Of a DNA stretch of 64,000 bases, positions 42,008-50,365 are shown one piece after another. Source of the DNA: Paracidobacterium acidisoli (GTDB lineage Bacteria > Acidobacteriota > Terriglobia > Terriglobales > Acidobacteriaceae); the NCBI RefSeq assembly GCF_003428625.2, contig NZ_QVQT02000008.1:71420-135419 (forward strand). Reading direction: 5' to 3'. Below the pieces are notes generated by a model, which made no database searches, had not been told where the DNA came from, and saw only the letters and a program-made list of their open reading frames with translations. A program made the position numbers and the translations under genes. Numbering within the stretch: position 1 is the stretch's first letter; every line of letters starts with the position of its first letter.

Positions 42008-42385
42008 ATGTACGAAGTAACAGTCGAAGGCGGATTTTCTTCCGGGCACTACCTGCGCAATTACAAGGGGAAGTGCGAGAATCCGCACGGACATAACTAT
42101 AAGGTCCGCATTACCTTGTGCGGCAAAACGCTGGATGCGGCGGGGCTGCTGCTGGATTTCAAGGATCTGAAGCAGGTCATGCGTCCGGTGATCGAGCGCA
42201 TCGATCACCAGATGCTCAACGACCTTGCGCCGTTCACGGAGATCAACCCCTCGGCGGAGAACCTGGCTCGCTTCTTTTATGACGAGACGAACCAGCAGCT
42301 CCACGAGATGACGCAGGGGCGTGTGCGCGTCAAGGACTGCACGATCTACGAGACCGATACGACGACGGCGACATATTACGAGTAA
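42008..42385 (+). CDS. queD: 6-carboxytetrahydropterin synthase QueD
   Basis: QueD converts 7,8-dihydroneopterin triphosphate to 6-carboxy-5,6,7,8-tetrahydropterin, the first committed step to queuosine. The 125-residue length is normal. Zinc ligands and catalytic residues are visible: FSSGHYL (His), KCENPHGHNYKV (catalytic Cys and two His), LLLDFKDLK, the IDHQMLND motif (Asp-His) and the late Glu in CTIYETDTTTATY. The ATG at 42008 matches the family start, although the frame is open further upstream. queE follows 0.7 kb downstream, beyond a toxin-antitoxin module. Confidence 0.93.
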   Translation: MYEVTVEGGFSSGHYLRNYKGKCENPHGHNYKVRITLCGKTLDAAGLLLDFKDLKQVMRPVIERIDHQMLNDLAPFTEINPSAENLARFFYDETNQQLHEMTQGRVRVKDCTIYETDTTTATYYE

Positions 42386-42417
42386 CCGCATTTATACTGA
42401 GACGCCGGAGGTTTTCC

Positions 42418-42663
42418 ATGCAGATTGAACTCAGCGACAAGCTGCAAAATGCGCTGGAACAAGCCGCGGCCTCTGCCGGCATGAGCGTTTCGAGGTACGC
42501 TGGTCTGCTTATGGAAGAGCAGCTGGCTCAGGATTCACAGAGAGCGATTTTGCGTTCCCAGGCGATCGATGCCCTGATCGAGCACATGAAGACTGCAGCC
42601 TCGGCTTCCGGGCGGGAAAGACGTGGCTGGAGAGAGTTCATTCATGAAGGTCATGCAGTTTGA
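42418..42663 (+). CDS. Putative VapB-type antitoxin
   Basis: An 81-residue protein beginning QIELSDKLQNALEQAAASAGMSVSRYAGLLM, the pattern of a ribbon-helix-helix DNA-binding domain (strand, then helices). The C-terminal part (SGRERRGWREFIHEGH) is suitable for wrapping a toxin. GGAGG lies seven bases before the ATG. Its TGA overlaps the TTG start of the PIN toxin gene (TTGA), the usual coupling of such pairs. Confidence 0.78.
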   Translation: MQIELSDKLQNALEQAAASAGMSVSRYAGLLMEEQLAQDSQRAILRSQAIDALIEHMKTAASASGRERRGWREFIHEGHAV

Positions 42664-43067
42664 GCTTTGTACTCGATAGTTCCACAGCGCTCAGCTGGTG
42701 CTTTAAGGACGAGCAGTCGCCGGAATCGCTGGAAGTTCTGAAGCTTGCGAGACGGCGCGCCATTTTTGTTCCCTCTTTATGGCACGTGGAAATGGCGAAC
42801 ATCCTCGGAAGTTCTTTTCGTAAGCAGCGATTGAATGAAATCGATCTCAAAATTGCTTTGCGGATGTTTGCCGTCCTTGAGCTGCATACAGATACGGTTT
42901 ATCCCCATATCAGCTCGTCTGTTTTAATGCCGCTGATGCAGGCTTATTCGTTAACCGCGTATGACGCCGTATATCTTGAGCTGGCCCTGCGTCTCAACCT
43001 GCCGCTCGCGACGCTGGACGCAAACCTGGCCGCAGCATCCAGGCAGGCAGGGATAACGCTTCTCTGA
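42660..43067 (+). CDS. PIN-domain VapC-like toxin
   Basis: A 135-residue PIN domain ribonuclease. The four acidic active-site positions can be placed: FVLDSSTALSW (Asp), WHVEMANIL (Glu), LTAYDAVYLELAL (Asp) and LATLDANLAAAS (Asp). TTG start overlaps the antitoxin stop, with GAAGG eight bases upstream. VapC toxins cleave tRNA or rRNA. The pair separates queD from queE, which are adjacent in many genomes. Confidence 0.87.
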   Translation: MSFVLDSSTALSWCFKDEQSPESLEVLKLARRRAIFVPSLWHVEMANILGSSFRKQRLNEIDLKIALRMFAVLELHTDTVYPHISSSVLMPLMQAYSLTAYDAVYLELALRLNLPLATLDANLAAASRQAGITLL

Positions 43068-43087
43068 TCGAGTAGCTGGTAGTGATT

Positions 43088-43768
43088 ATGCACTTCATTG
43101 AAATCTACAAATCCGTTCAGGGCGAATCGAGCTTTGCCGGGCGGCCCTGCATCTTTGTGCGGCTGGCCGGGTGCAATCTGCGCTGCTCGTGGTGCGACTC
43201 GGAGTACACCTTCACGGGCGGCCACCGGCTGACGGACGAGGAAGTGATCGCTGCGATGGAGGCGCTGGCTCCGGTAAAGCTCATCGAGTTTACCGGCGGC
43301 GAGCCGATGCTGCAGGAGCGCGAACTGGTTCCGCTGATGGAGCGCCTGCTGGCGGCAGGCTATGAGCTGATGATCGAGACCAGCGGAGAGCGCCCGCTCG
43401 ACCGCGTGCCGAAGGCGGTTCACAAGATCGTCGACGTAAAGTGCCCCGGTTCGGGCGAAGGCGGCAGCTTTCGCATGACGAATCTCGATCACCTCACGAA
43501 GCGGGATGAGGTAAAGTTCGTGATTGCGGGCCGTCCGGACTACGAATTTGCGCGGGCCTTTGTCCGCGAGCACGATCTGGCGGCGAAGGCCGGCAGCGTG
43601 CTGTTCTCTCCGGCGTTTTCAAAGACGCCGTCGCCCGAGCGAAGCACCGCGAACGCCCTGCTCGACCCGCGCGAGCTGGTGGAGTGGATGCTGGCCGACG
43701 GGCTCGACGCCCGGCTGAGCCTGCAGATTCACAAGTACATCTGGGAGCCGCAGAAGAAGGGCGTTTAG
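43088..43768 (+). CDS. queE: 7-carboxy-7-deazaguanine synthase QueE
   Basis: QueE is the radical SAM enzyme that rearranges 6-carboxytetrahydropterin to 7-carboxy-7-deazaguanine. The 226-residue product has the conserved opening IEIYKSVQGESSFAGRPCIFVRLAGC, the radical-SAM cysteines CNLRCSWCDSEYTF (CX3CX2C), the EFTGGEPMLQ glycine-rich SAM motif, and the IETSGE and VDVKCPGSGE strands characteristic of QueE. The start could also be GTG at 43082, two codons earlier; neither has a good ribosome site. queC is not in the window. Confidence 0.94.
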   Translation: MHFIEIYKSVQGESSFAGRPCIFVRLAGCNLRCSWCDSEYTFTGGHRLTDEEVIAAMEALAPVKLIEFTGGEPMLQERELVPLMERLLAAGYELMIETSGERPLDRVPKAVHKIVDVKCPGSGEGGSFRMTNLDHLTKRDEVKFVIAGRPDYEFARAFVREHDLAAKAGSVLFSPAFSKTPSPERSTANALLDPRELVEWMLADGLDARLSLQIHKYIWEPQKKGV

Positions 43769-43856
43769 CCGGTTCTTTTCTCCACACTCGGAAATTCCAT
43801 CGTATGATGGTGCGACGCGGGACGCTGGTCTGGTCCGGCAGGGAAAGAGGCTGCCG

Positions 43857-44324
43857 TTGTCTTTACTGGTCTTCGCTTTTCTGATTGGAGTCATCGCCGG
43901 GCTCCGTGCGCTCACTGCTCCAGCCGTCGTGTGCTGGGCCGCCGCGCTGAGCTGGCTGCCGTTGGAGGGCACGCCGCTGCACTTTCTGGCTTCGCCGATC
44001 ACGCGCTGGATCTTCACCGTGCTGGCCGTCGGCGAGCTGATCAACGACAAGCTGCCGAAGACGCCGAGCCGCACCGCTCCTCCGTCGTTTATTGTCCGCA
44101 TCATCACCGGAGCGCTCTCCGGCGCGGCGCTGGGCGCTTCGCAGCACATGCTGGTCGGCGGGCTGATCGCGGGGGCAATCGGCGCGGTGGCGGGCACGCT
44201 GGGCGGCCATGCATGCAGAGTGCGGCTGGTCAAGGCAACCGGCGGCAAAGATTTGCCCATCGCACTGCTTGAAGACGCGATTGCCATTATTGGCGGTTTC
44301 CTTATCGTGTCGCATCTGCCATGA
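43857..44324 (+). CDS. DUF4126 family membrane protein
   Basis: A 155-residue protein with about four hydrophobic helices and the DUF4126 pattern: FLIGVIAGLRALTAPAVVCWAA at the N-terminus, ELINDKLPKTPSRTAPPSF in the central loop, and the glycine-rich ALLEDAIAIIGGFLIVS end. TTG start with AGAGG seven bases upstream. The stop overlaps the next gene's ATG (ATGA). Function unknown; coupling to a flavin disulfide oxidoreductase hints at a shared role. Confidence 0.83.
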   Translation: MSLLVFAFLIGVIAGLRALTAPAVVCWAAALSWLPLEGTPLHFLASPITRWIFTVLAVGELINDKLPKTPSRTAPPSFIVRIITGALSGAALGASQHMLVGGLIAGAIGAVAGTLGGHACRVRLVKATGGKDLPIALLEDAIAIIGGFLIVSHLP

Positions 44325-45700
44325 CCACAAAATTCGACGCCATCATTATCGGAGCCGGCCAGGCCGGTCCCTCGCTTGCAGGCCGTCTCACCCAGGCCGG
44401 CCGCCGGGTCGCCATGATCGAGCGCAGGCTCTTCGGCGGCACATGCGTAAACACCGGATGCACCCCCACCAAGGCCATGGTCGCCAGCGCCTACGCCGCG
44501 CAGGTGGCGCGCCGTGCCGCGGAGTATGGCGTGACGCTGAGCGGCTCGGTCAGCGTCGACATGAAGGCGGTGAAGGCGCGCAAGGACGGCATTGTGGCGC
44601 GGTCGCGCAACAGCGTGGAAGGCTGGCTGCGCGGCATGAAAAACTGCACCGTCTATGACGGGCATGCGCGGTTTGAATCGGCGCACGAGGTACGCGTCGG
44701 GCCGGAGCTGCTGTCGGCGGAGCAGATTTTCCTCAACGTGGGCGGGCGCGCCACCGTGCCCGAGCTGCCCGGCGTGCATGAGGTGAAGTACCTGACCAAC
44801 GTCAGCATGATGGATCTGGATACGCTGCCGCGTCATCTGGTCGTCATCGGCGGCAGCTATGTCGGCATCGAGTTCGGACAGATGTTTCGCCGCTTCGGCA
44901 GTGAAGTCACGATCGTCGAAAAGGGGCCGCGGCTGCTGCAGCGCGAGGACGAAGACGTCTCGGCGGCGGTGAAGGAGATTCTCGAAAAAGAAGGCATTCA
45001 CATCCGGCTGCATGCGGAGTGCATCCATTTTGCGCCGCATGGAGAGGATGTATCGGCAGGTGTGAGCTGCGAGACGGGCGATCCCGCCGTCGTGGGCTCG
45101 CATGTGCTGCTCGCGGTGGGGCGGCGTCCGAATACCGACGATCTCGGCCTCGACAAGGCGGGCGTGGAGATGAACGAGCGCGGCTTCATCAGCGTGGACG
45201 ACCAGCTTCGCACCAGCGTGCCCGGCATCTGGGCGATGGGTGACTGCAACGGCCGGGGCGCATTCACGCACACCTCGTACAACGACTTCGAGATCGTCGC
45301 CGCCAATCTGCTCGACCATGATCCGCGCCGCGTGAGCGACCGCTTTCCCGCCTACGCCGTGTACATGGACCCGCCTCTGGGCCGCGCCGGCATGACCGAA
45401 GCCGAGGTGCGCAAAACAGGGAAGCCTGCACTGATCGGCACACGGCCCATGACCAAAGTGGCGCGTGCGCTTGAGAAGGGCGAGTCGCAGGGCTTTATGA
45501 AGATCCTGGTCGATGCCGAAACGAAGCAGGTCCTGGGCGCGTCGATCCTCGGTACCGGCGGCGATGAGGCAATCCACTGCGTCCTCGATCTGATGTACGC
45601 GCGCGCGCCGTATACGACGATGCAGCGCGCGGTGCACATTCACCCCACGGTCTCGGAGCTGATCCCGACCATGCTCGGCGATCTGAAACCGCTCCGGTAA
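44321..45700 (+). CDS. FAD-dependent pyridine nucleotide-disulfide oxidoreductase (MerA/Lpd-like)
   Basis: A 459-residue flavoprotein. It has the N-terminal FAD-binding IIIGAGQAGPSLAGRLTQAGRRV, the redox-active pair in GGTCVNTGCTPTKAMV (CxxxxC), the NAD(P)H-binding VVIGGSYVGIEFGQMFRRFGS, the second FAD motif SVPGIWAMGDCNGRGAFTHTS, and the C-terminal dimer-interface active-site HIHPTVSELIPTML (His-Pro). It resembles the mercuric reductase group that includes many non-mercury members. The N-terminal HMA domain and the C-terminal Cys-Cys of true MerA are absent, so mercury reduction is unlikely. Overlaps the DUF4126 gene by four bases. Confidence 0.88.
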   Translation: MTTKFDAIIIGAGQAGPSLAGRLTQAGRRVAMIERRLFGGTCVNTGCTPTKAMVASAYAAQVARRAAEYGVTLSGSVSVDMKAVKARKDGIVARSRNSVEGWLRGMKNCTVYDGHARFESAHEVRVGPELLSAEQIFLNVGGRATVPELPGVHEVKYLTNVSMMDLDTLPRHLVVIGGSYVGIEFGQMFRRFGSEVTIVEKGPRLLQREDEDVSAAVKEILEKEGIHIRLHAECIHFAPHGEDVSAGVSCETGDPAVVGSHVLLAVGRRPNTDDLGLDKAGVEMNERGFISVDDQLRTSVPGIWAMGDCNGRGAFTHTSYNDFEIVAANLLDHDPRRVSDRFPAYAVYMDPPLGRAGMTEAEVRKTGKPALIGTRPMTKVARALEKGESQGFMKILVDAETKQVLGASILGTGGDEAIHCVLDLMYARAPYTTMQRAVHIHPTVSELIPTMLGDLKPLR

Positions 45701-45883
45701 ATCCCTTTTCCGTCTTTCCTGTCTCGGGGTGTGCCCCCTGTGCACCCTGTTGTTTTGGTCTGTGCGCCTCGACCCGCGCAATGAAAAGTTCTTCCCTGAA
45801 AGGATGCAGTTTCAGGGGAGCACTGCGCCGCGTATCTCTGATAGGCTTCCGTTCTGGATCACTCAGCCATGTGAAGGAGCCTT

Positions 45884-46888
45884 ATGAATCGACGGGAGTT
45901 TCTGAGTCAGACGGTGGTGCAGACCGGGGTGATGGCCGCCGCCTTTTCAGCCGACAGACTGGGCGGATCATCCCTCGGTGGATCGACATGGATCTCTCCT
46001 GAAGACGTGCAGGCCGCTGGCGAAGCGCCCGCTGCCGTGAAGCCGATGGCCCTGGGTCTGGTGATCGAGCCGTCGAACGGACCGGAAGAGACGCTGGCGC
46101 GTGTGAAGAATCTGGGCTTCACCACCTGCTTCTTCTCGCTCGACGGTTACCTGGGAAAATACACGCCCGCGCTGGCGCGACAGCTGAAAGACCTGCTCGA
46201 GAAGTATGAGCTGGTGGCGACGGCGGCGGAGGTAGTTGGCCCCGGTCCGCTGGTATGGGATTTTCTCGATGGCCCGTCGACGATCGGCGTGGTGCCGCGC
46301 GCGACGCGCACGGCAAGAATGGACGCGCTGAAGCAGACCTCGGACTTCGCAAAGCTGCTCAACATTCCCGCGGTGCAGACGCACTGCGGCTTTCTGCCGG
46401 AAGATCCGCGCGATCCTCTGTATCACGAGGCCGTGGCTGCGATTCACGAGGTGGCGCAGCACTGCGCGGGCAACGGGCAGGATCTGCTGATGGAGACCGG
46501 GCAGGAGACGCCGACGACGATGTCGCGCACCATCAGGGATGTCAATCTGCCGAATCTCGGCGTGGGCATGGACACAGCGAACCTGATTCTTTACGGCAAG
46601 GCCAATCCGGTGGATGCGATGGATATTCTGGGGCCGCATGTGAGGAGCGTGCATGCCAAGGACGGACGCTGGCCGACCGATCCGATGAAGCTGGGCGAAG
46701 AGGTGCTGATCGGCACCGGACGCGTGGATTTCATGGCCGTCTTCAGCCGTCTGCACCGGCTGGGCTACACCGGCGCCATCACCATTGAGCGTGAAACAGC
46801 GCAGCCCGAGCAGTTGATCGCCGATGTGAAGCAGGAGAAGGTGTATCTGGAAAACGTCATCGCGCGTGTGCAGCGCGGCGAGTCGTAA
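45884..46888 (+). CDS. Tat-exported sugar phosphate isomerase/epimerase-like TIM-barrel protein
   Basis: A 334-residue protein with a Tat-type start (MNRREFLSQTVVQTGVMAAAF) and an AP endonuclease-2/xylose isomerase-like TIM barrel: EPSNGPEETLARVKNLGFTTC, DLLMETGQETPTTM (metal Glu), GVGMDTANLILYG (Asp), VRSVHAKDGRW (His/Asp) and GAITIERETAQ (Glu). These metal ligands match the epimerase family. GAAGGAG precedes the ATG. It is 27 bases upstream of a Gfo/Idh/MocA gene that also has a Tat signal. Such pairs occur in oxidative glycoside and inositol-type sugar metabolism; the substrate here is unknown. Confidence 0.86.
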   Translation: MNRREFLSQTVVQTGVMAAAFSADRLGGSSLGGSTWISPEDVQAAGEAPAAVKPMALGLVIEPSNGPEETLARVKNLGFTTCFFSLDGYLGKYTPALARQLKDLLEKYELVATAAEVVGPGPLVWDFLDGPSTIGVVPRATRTARMDALKQTSDFAKLLNIPAVQTHCGFLPEDPRDPLYHEAVAAIHEVAQHCAGNGQDLLMETGQETPTTMSRTIRDVNLPNLGVGMDTANLILYGKANPVDAMDILGPHVRSVHAKDGRWPTDPMKLGEEVLIGTGRVDFMAVFSRLHRLGYTGAITIERETAQPEQLIADVKQEKVYLENVIARVQRGES

Positions 46889-46915
46889 AGGGAAGCGCGA
46901 CCAGGGGAAACGAAA

Positions 46916-48211
46916 ATGGACAGACGGCAGTTTCTTTCAGGATCGGCAGCCGCTTCGGGCCTTCTGCTGCTGAAGCCGAAGACGGCATTCGGCTATGAGG
47001 CGAACTCGGCGGTGCGGCTGGCGCTGCTGGGCTGCGGCAACCGCGGCACCACCGTCGCGACCTCGTTCGCGAAGAACACCAGCGCGCGCATCGTGGCGCT
47101 GGCCGATATCTTTCCCGACAAGCTCGAGCTGGGCAAAACCCACTTCGATGCGCTTGCCGGCACGCTCGGCTATGCGGGCGTGGATCGGAAGCTGATGTTT
47201 CGCGGCTGGCGCGCCTTCGAGGAGCTGGCGGCGGCGCAGGACGTGGACGCGGTGCAGATCTCCACGCCTCCGTTCTTCCACGTGCAGCACCTCGACGCCA
47301 TAGTGCGCGGCGGAAAGCACGCCTACTGCGAGAAGCCGGTGGGCGTCGATATCGCGCAGACGAAGCAGGCGCTCGAGATTGCGCAGCGCGTGGAGCGCAG
47401 CGGCAAAGTCAGCGTCGATGTGGGTTTTCAGATCCGCAGCGCTCCGCCGTATGTCGAGATCGTGCGGCGCATCCACGAGGGCGCTCTGGGAAAGATCGCC
47501 TGTATCGCCGCGCATTACAACGCGCCGCCGTCGGCGTATCCGGAGCGCACCGGCATGAGCGCCGACGAGGTGCGGCTGCGCGACTGGCTGTGGGACCGCG
47601 TGCTCTCGGGAGACATTCTCGTCGAGCAGGACATTCACGTCATCGATATCTGCAACTGGGTTCTCGGCGCGCATCCGCTGAGCGCCGTGGCGCGATGCGG
47701 GCGGAACGTCCTCTCGCATGCCGGGGACATCTCGGACAACTATCAGGTGGTCTATACGTATGCCGGCGATGTGCGGGTGAGCTTTTCATCCACGCAGTTC
47801 GACGCGGACAACTGGTTCGATGTGTCGGTGCGCGTCTTCGGAGCGAAAGGCGTCGCCGAAGCCCCGTACTCCGGACCGCTGCGCATCATCGGTGAAAATG
47901 CCTGGACGTGGAGCGGCCAGGCGGAAGGCGGCTCCGATCAGAGCGCGCAGGCAAAGGCTCCCGGCGCATTCGCGGCGAACGGGGCCTTCACCGATAATCT
48001 GGCCGATGCCGACCGCGACAAGGATCGCGGATTTATCGAGAGCATCGTCTCCGGACGGTTCCACAACCAGATCGCAGCCGGCGTCGAAAGCGCGCGCAGC
48101 GCCATGCTGGGCCGCATGGCTGCCGCGCAGAAGCACGAAGTGGCATGGGACGAGCTGCTGGTGCACGGCGAAGAGTATCGACTGAACATGGACCTGAGCC
48201 GGTTTACATAG
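46916..48211 (+). CDS. Tat-exported Gfo/Idh/MocA family oxidoreductase
   Basis: A 431-residue NAD(P)-dependent oxidoreductase. A Tat signal (MDRRQFLSGSAAASGLLLL) precedes the Rossmann motif VRLALLGCGNRGTTVA, the conserved GGKHAYCEKPVGVD (EKP, catalytic Lys region), and the C-terminal sheet with EQDIHVIDICNWVLG (His-Asp active-site helix). Tat export is consistent with a tightly bound cofactor. AGGGGAAA lies before the ATG. It forms an operon with the preceding isomerase-like gene. The reaction is probably sugar oxidation or reduction; the substrate cannot be named. Confidence 0.9.
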   Translation: MDRRQFLSGSAAASGLLLLKPKTAFGYEANSAVRLALLGCGNRGTTVATSFAKNTSARIVALADIFPDKLELGKTHFDALAGTLGYAGVDRKLMFRGWRAFEELAAAQDVDAVQISTPPFFHVQHLDAIVRGGKHAYCEKPVGVDIAQTKQALEIAQRVERSGKVSVDVGFQIRSAPPYVEIVRRIHEGALGKIACIAAHYNAPPSAYPERTGMSADEVRLRDWLWDRVLSGDILVEQDIHVIDICNWVLGAHPLSAVARCGRNVLSHAGDISDNYQVVYTYAGDVRVSFSSTQFDADNWFDVSVRVFGAKGVAEAPYSGPLRIIGENAWTWSGQAEGGSDQSAQAKAPGAFAANGAFTDNLADADRDKDRGFIESIVSGRFHNQIAAGVESARSAMLGRMAAAQKHEVAWDELLVHGEEYRLNMDLSRFT

Positions 48212-48302
48212 GGCAGTTCCCTATGGTCAGTCGCCAGTCCTCAGTGTTGAAGCAGGTGCGTGTCTTTACTGAGAGCCGGTGACTGTCGACTGTCAACTCG
48301 CC

Positions 48303-49529
48303 TTATAGGGCCTCGAGGCCATCCAGATCGCGGTCGCGCACGCCGATGAGGTAGAGCAGGCTGTCGAGCCCGAGCTGCGAGAGCGAATGGTCGGCTCGCT
48401 GGCGCACCACCGGCTTGGCGCGGAAGGCGATGCCCATGCCGGCCAGGCTGAGCATGGGCAGGTCATTGGCTCCGTCGCCCACGGCCACGGCCTGTTCGAG
48501 CGAGATCTTTTCGCGTGCGGCGATCTCTTCCAGCAGCGCGGCCTTGCGCGGCCCGTCGACGACGGTGCCGATGACACGGCCGGTAACGGCTCCGTCGACG
48601 ATCTCCAGCTCATTGGCAAAGATGTAGTCGATGCCGAGCCGCTGCTGCAGATGGCGCGCGAAGAAGTTGAAGCCGCCGGAGAGGATCGCGGTCTTGTAGC
48701 CGAGCAGCTTCAGCGTGCGGATCAGGCGCTCGGCGCCGTCAACGAGCGGGATCTTCCCCAGCAGCTCGTAAACGCGCTCTTCCGGCAACCCTTTCAGCAG
48801 GCCGACGCGGCGGCTGAAGCTCTCTTTGAACTCGATTTCGCCGCGCATGGCCGACTCGGTGATCTTCACCACCTGATCGGCAACGCCGGCAAGCTTCGCC
48901 AGCTCGTCGATCACCTCGCCCTGGATCAGGGTCGAGTCCATGTCGAAGGCGAAGAGGCGGCGGTTGCGGCGGAAGATGCTCTCTCGCTGAAAGGCGATAT
49001 CGATGGAGAGATCGCTCGCGGCGCTCAGAAAGCTGGCGCGCATGCCGCTCTCCGAGCGGAGCTGGCCGCTGATGTGCAGCTCGACGCAGGCATTGGTGTG
49101 CGGCGCGGGCGCGGCGAGCGAAAGGCGTCCGGAGAGCCGCTCGATGCGGTCGATGTTCATGTCATGCTCCGCAATGATCGAGCTGACGCGGGCCAGATGC
49201 TGCGCGCTGATGACGCGGCCCAGAACGGTGATGTGGTAACGGTCCTTTCCCTGTGCCGCGATCCAGCGGTCGAGCGCCGCCGCGTCCACGGGAGAGTGCC
49301 GAAGCTGCAGCCCCAGCGTTACGCAGCGCGCCTTCAGCTTTTCGAGCGAGGCCGCGCAGGAGGTTCCCTCGGGGAACTCGGCCAGCAGGCCCAGCGCCAG
49401 GGTCTCATGCACCACGGCCTGGCCGATGTCGAGAATACAGGCGCTGCATTCGGCCAGCAGCGCGGTCAGCTCGGCGGTGATGCCGTGGCGGTCCTGGCCG
49501 GAGAAGTGAAGCAGAATCGTTTCGCTCAT
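48303..49529 (-). CDS. serB: Phosphoserine phosphatase SerB with N-terminal ACT domains
   Basis: SerB hydrolyses O-phospho-L-serine in the last step of serine synthesis. The 408-residue product has two ACT-like regulatory domains (about 1-80, LLHFSGQDRHGITAELTAL; about 95-175, YHITVLGRVISAQHLARV), as in long actinobacterial and acidobacterial forms, and a HAD phosphatase domain with FAFDMDSTLIQGEVIDELA (nucleophile Asp), ILSGGFNFFARHL (Ser) and VAVGDGANDLPMLSLAGMG (metal Asp). Single gene, minus strand, between plus-strand genes. Confidence 0.95.
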   Translation of the reverse strand: MSETILLHFSGQDRHGITAELTALLAECSACILDIGQAVVHETLALGLLAEFPEGTSCAASLEKLKARCVTLGLQLRHSPVDAAALDRWIAAQGKDRYHITVLGRVISAQHLARVSSIIAEHDMNIDRIERLSGRLSLAAPAPHTNACVELHISGQLRSESGMRASFLSAASDLSIDIAFQRESIFRRNRRLFAFDMDSTLIQGEVIDELAKLAGVADQVVKITESAMRGEIEFKESFSRRVGLLKGLPEERVYELLGKIPLVDGAERLIRTLKLLGYKTAILSGGFNFFARHLQQRLGIDYIFANELEIVDGAVTGRVIGTVVDGPRKAALLEEIAAREKISLEQAVAVGDGANDLPMLSLAGMGIAFRAKPVVRQRADHSLSQLGLDSLLYLIGVRDRDLDGLEAL

Positions 49530-49633
49530 TGTTCGTAAGGGGTCTCGTCTTCAAGGGTAACAGTGGCGGCGCAGGCCCGGCGCTGCGCAGACGGCCATCT
49601 CTGCGAATCGGCACAGACGTCACCGCGGCGCGA

Positions 49634-50278
49634 TCAGTGCTGCGCGTTCAGATATTTATTGAAAGGAATTTCGAAATAGAAGAGCTCTTTGCCGTCGGCG
49701 TCGCGCAGCTCCCGCAGCACCAGCTTTGCGCCGCGCAGCGGAGTGCTGCCGAGGCCGTCCATATCGTAGAAGAGGAACCCGGAGTGCGTGGTGTGCGGCT
49801 CGACGGCCAGCGCCGAGTATTCGAACTCGTCGAAGTCCTGCTCGATCTTGTTGTCGGTGTTTTTGCCCTTCGTGTGCAGCCTCACCGGGCCGATGGGGAT
49901 ATCGTGCCCCTTTTTGTCTTTGAGCGAGACGCGGCGGTCGACGTCGTCGGGCTCCGCGGCGAGGATTTTGTCGTTCGCCGAGCTGAAGAAATTGATGCGC
50001 GCATCCGACAGCGAGATAGGGCGGTCGCTGTTGTTGGTGACGATGATGCGGATGGGCATGAAGTGATACTTCAGATAATCCACGCGAAAGATTCTGCACT
50101 TCTCCGCCGTGTCGAAGGGCTCGGCCGCGATGACCACCTGTTCGTCTTTATGATTGTCGAGGGCCGGCCACGCCATTGCATCCTTTGCCGGAGGCGGCGC
50201 GGGCCGGTCGTCGGCACGGAGCGGGACGGTTGCCATAAGGCAGAGCAGGGCGATAACGAACAGAGAGCGTGAGCGCAT
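49634..50278 (-). CDS. Exported protein of unknown function
   Basis: A 214-residue protein with a signal peptide (SRSLFVIALLCLMATVPLRADD). The mature part is predicted beta-rich: MPIRIIVTNNSDRPISLSDARINFFSS resembles an immunoglobulin-like or DUF4352-type strand set, and HTTHSGFLFYDMDGLGS is a likely exposed loop. No cysteine pair or catalytic motif is visible. ATG 50299 would add seven residues; neither start has a good ribosome site. It is divergent from waaA, with only 87 bases between the starts. Confidence 0.7.
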   Translation of the reverse strand: MRSRSLFVIALLCLMATVPLRADDRPAPPPAKDAMAWPALDNHKDEQVVIAAEPFDTAEKCRIFRVDYLKYHFMPIRIIVTNNSDRPISLSDARINFFSSANDKILAAEPDDVDRRVSLKDKKGHDIPIGPVRLHTKGKNTDNKIEQDFDEFEYSALAVEPHTTHSGFLFYDMDGLGSTPLRGAKLVLRELRDADGKELFYFEIPFNKYLNAQH

Positions 50279-50365
50279 GACTGTTCTGACAAGTATCATC
50301 TTCGGTTAAGACCTGGGTAAAGCGTCTTTCGTTTAAGACCGGCGCAAAAAAGGATTCGTAAGCGG

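Noticed and set aside
44321-45700. Mercuric reductase (merA)
   Set aside because: The CxxxxC core fits but there is no HMA domain, no C-terminal Cys pair and no mer gene nearby.
43619-45781. 720-codon open frame on the minus strand
   Set aside because: Covers the DUF4126 and MerA/Lpd-like genes in antisense; no motif in its translation.
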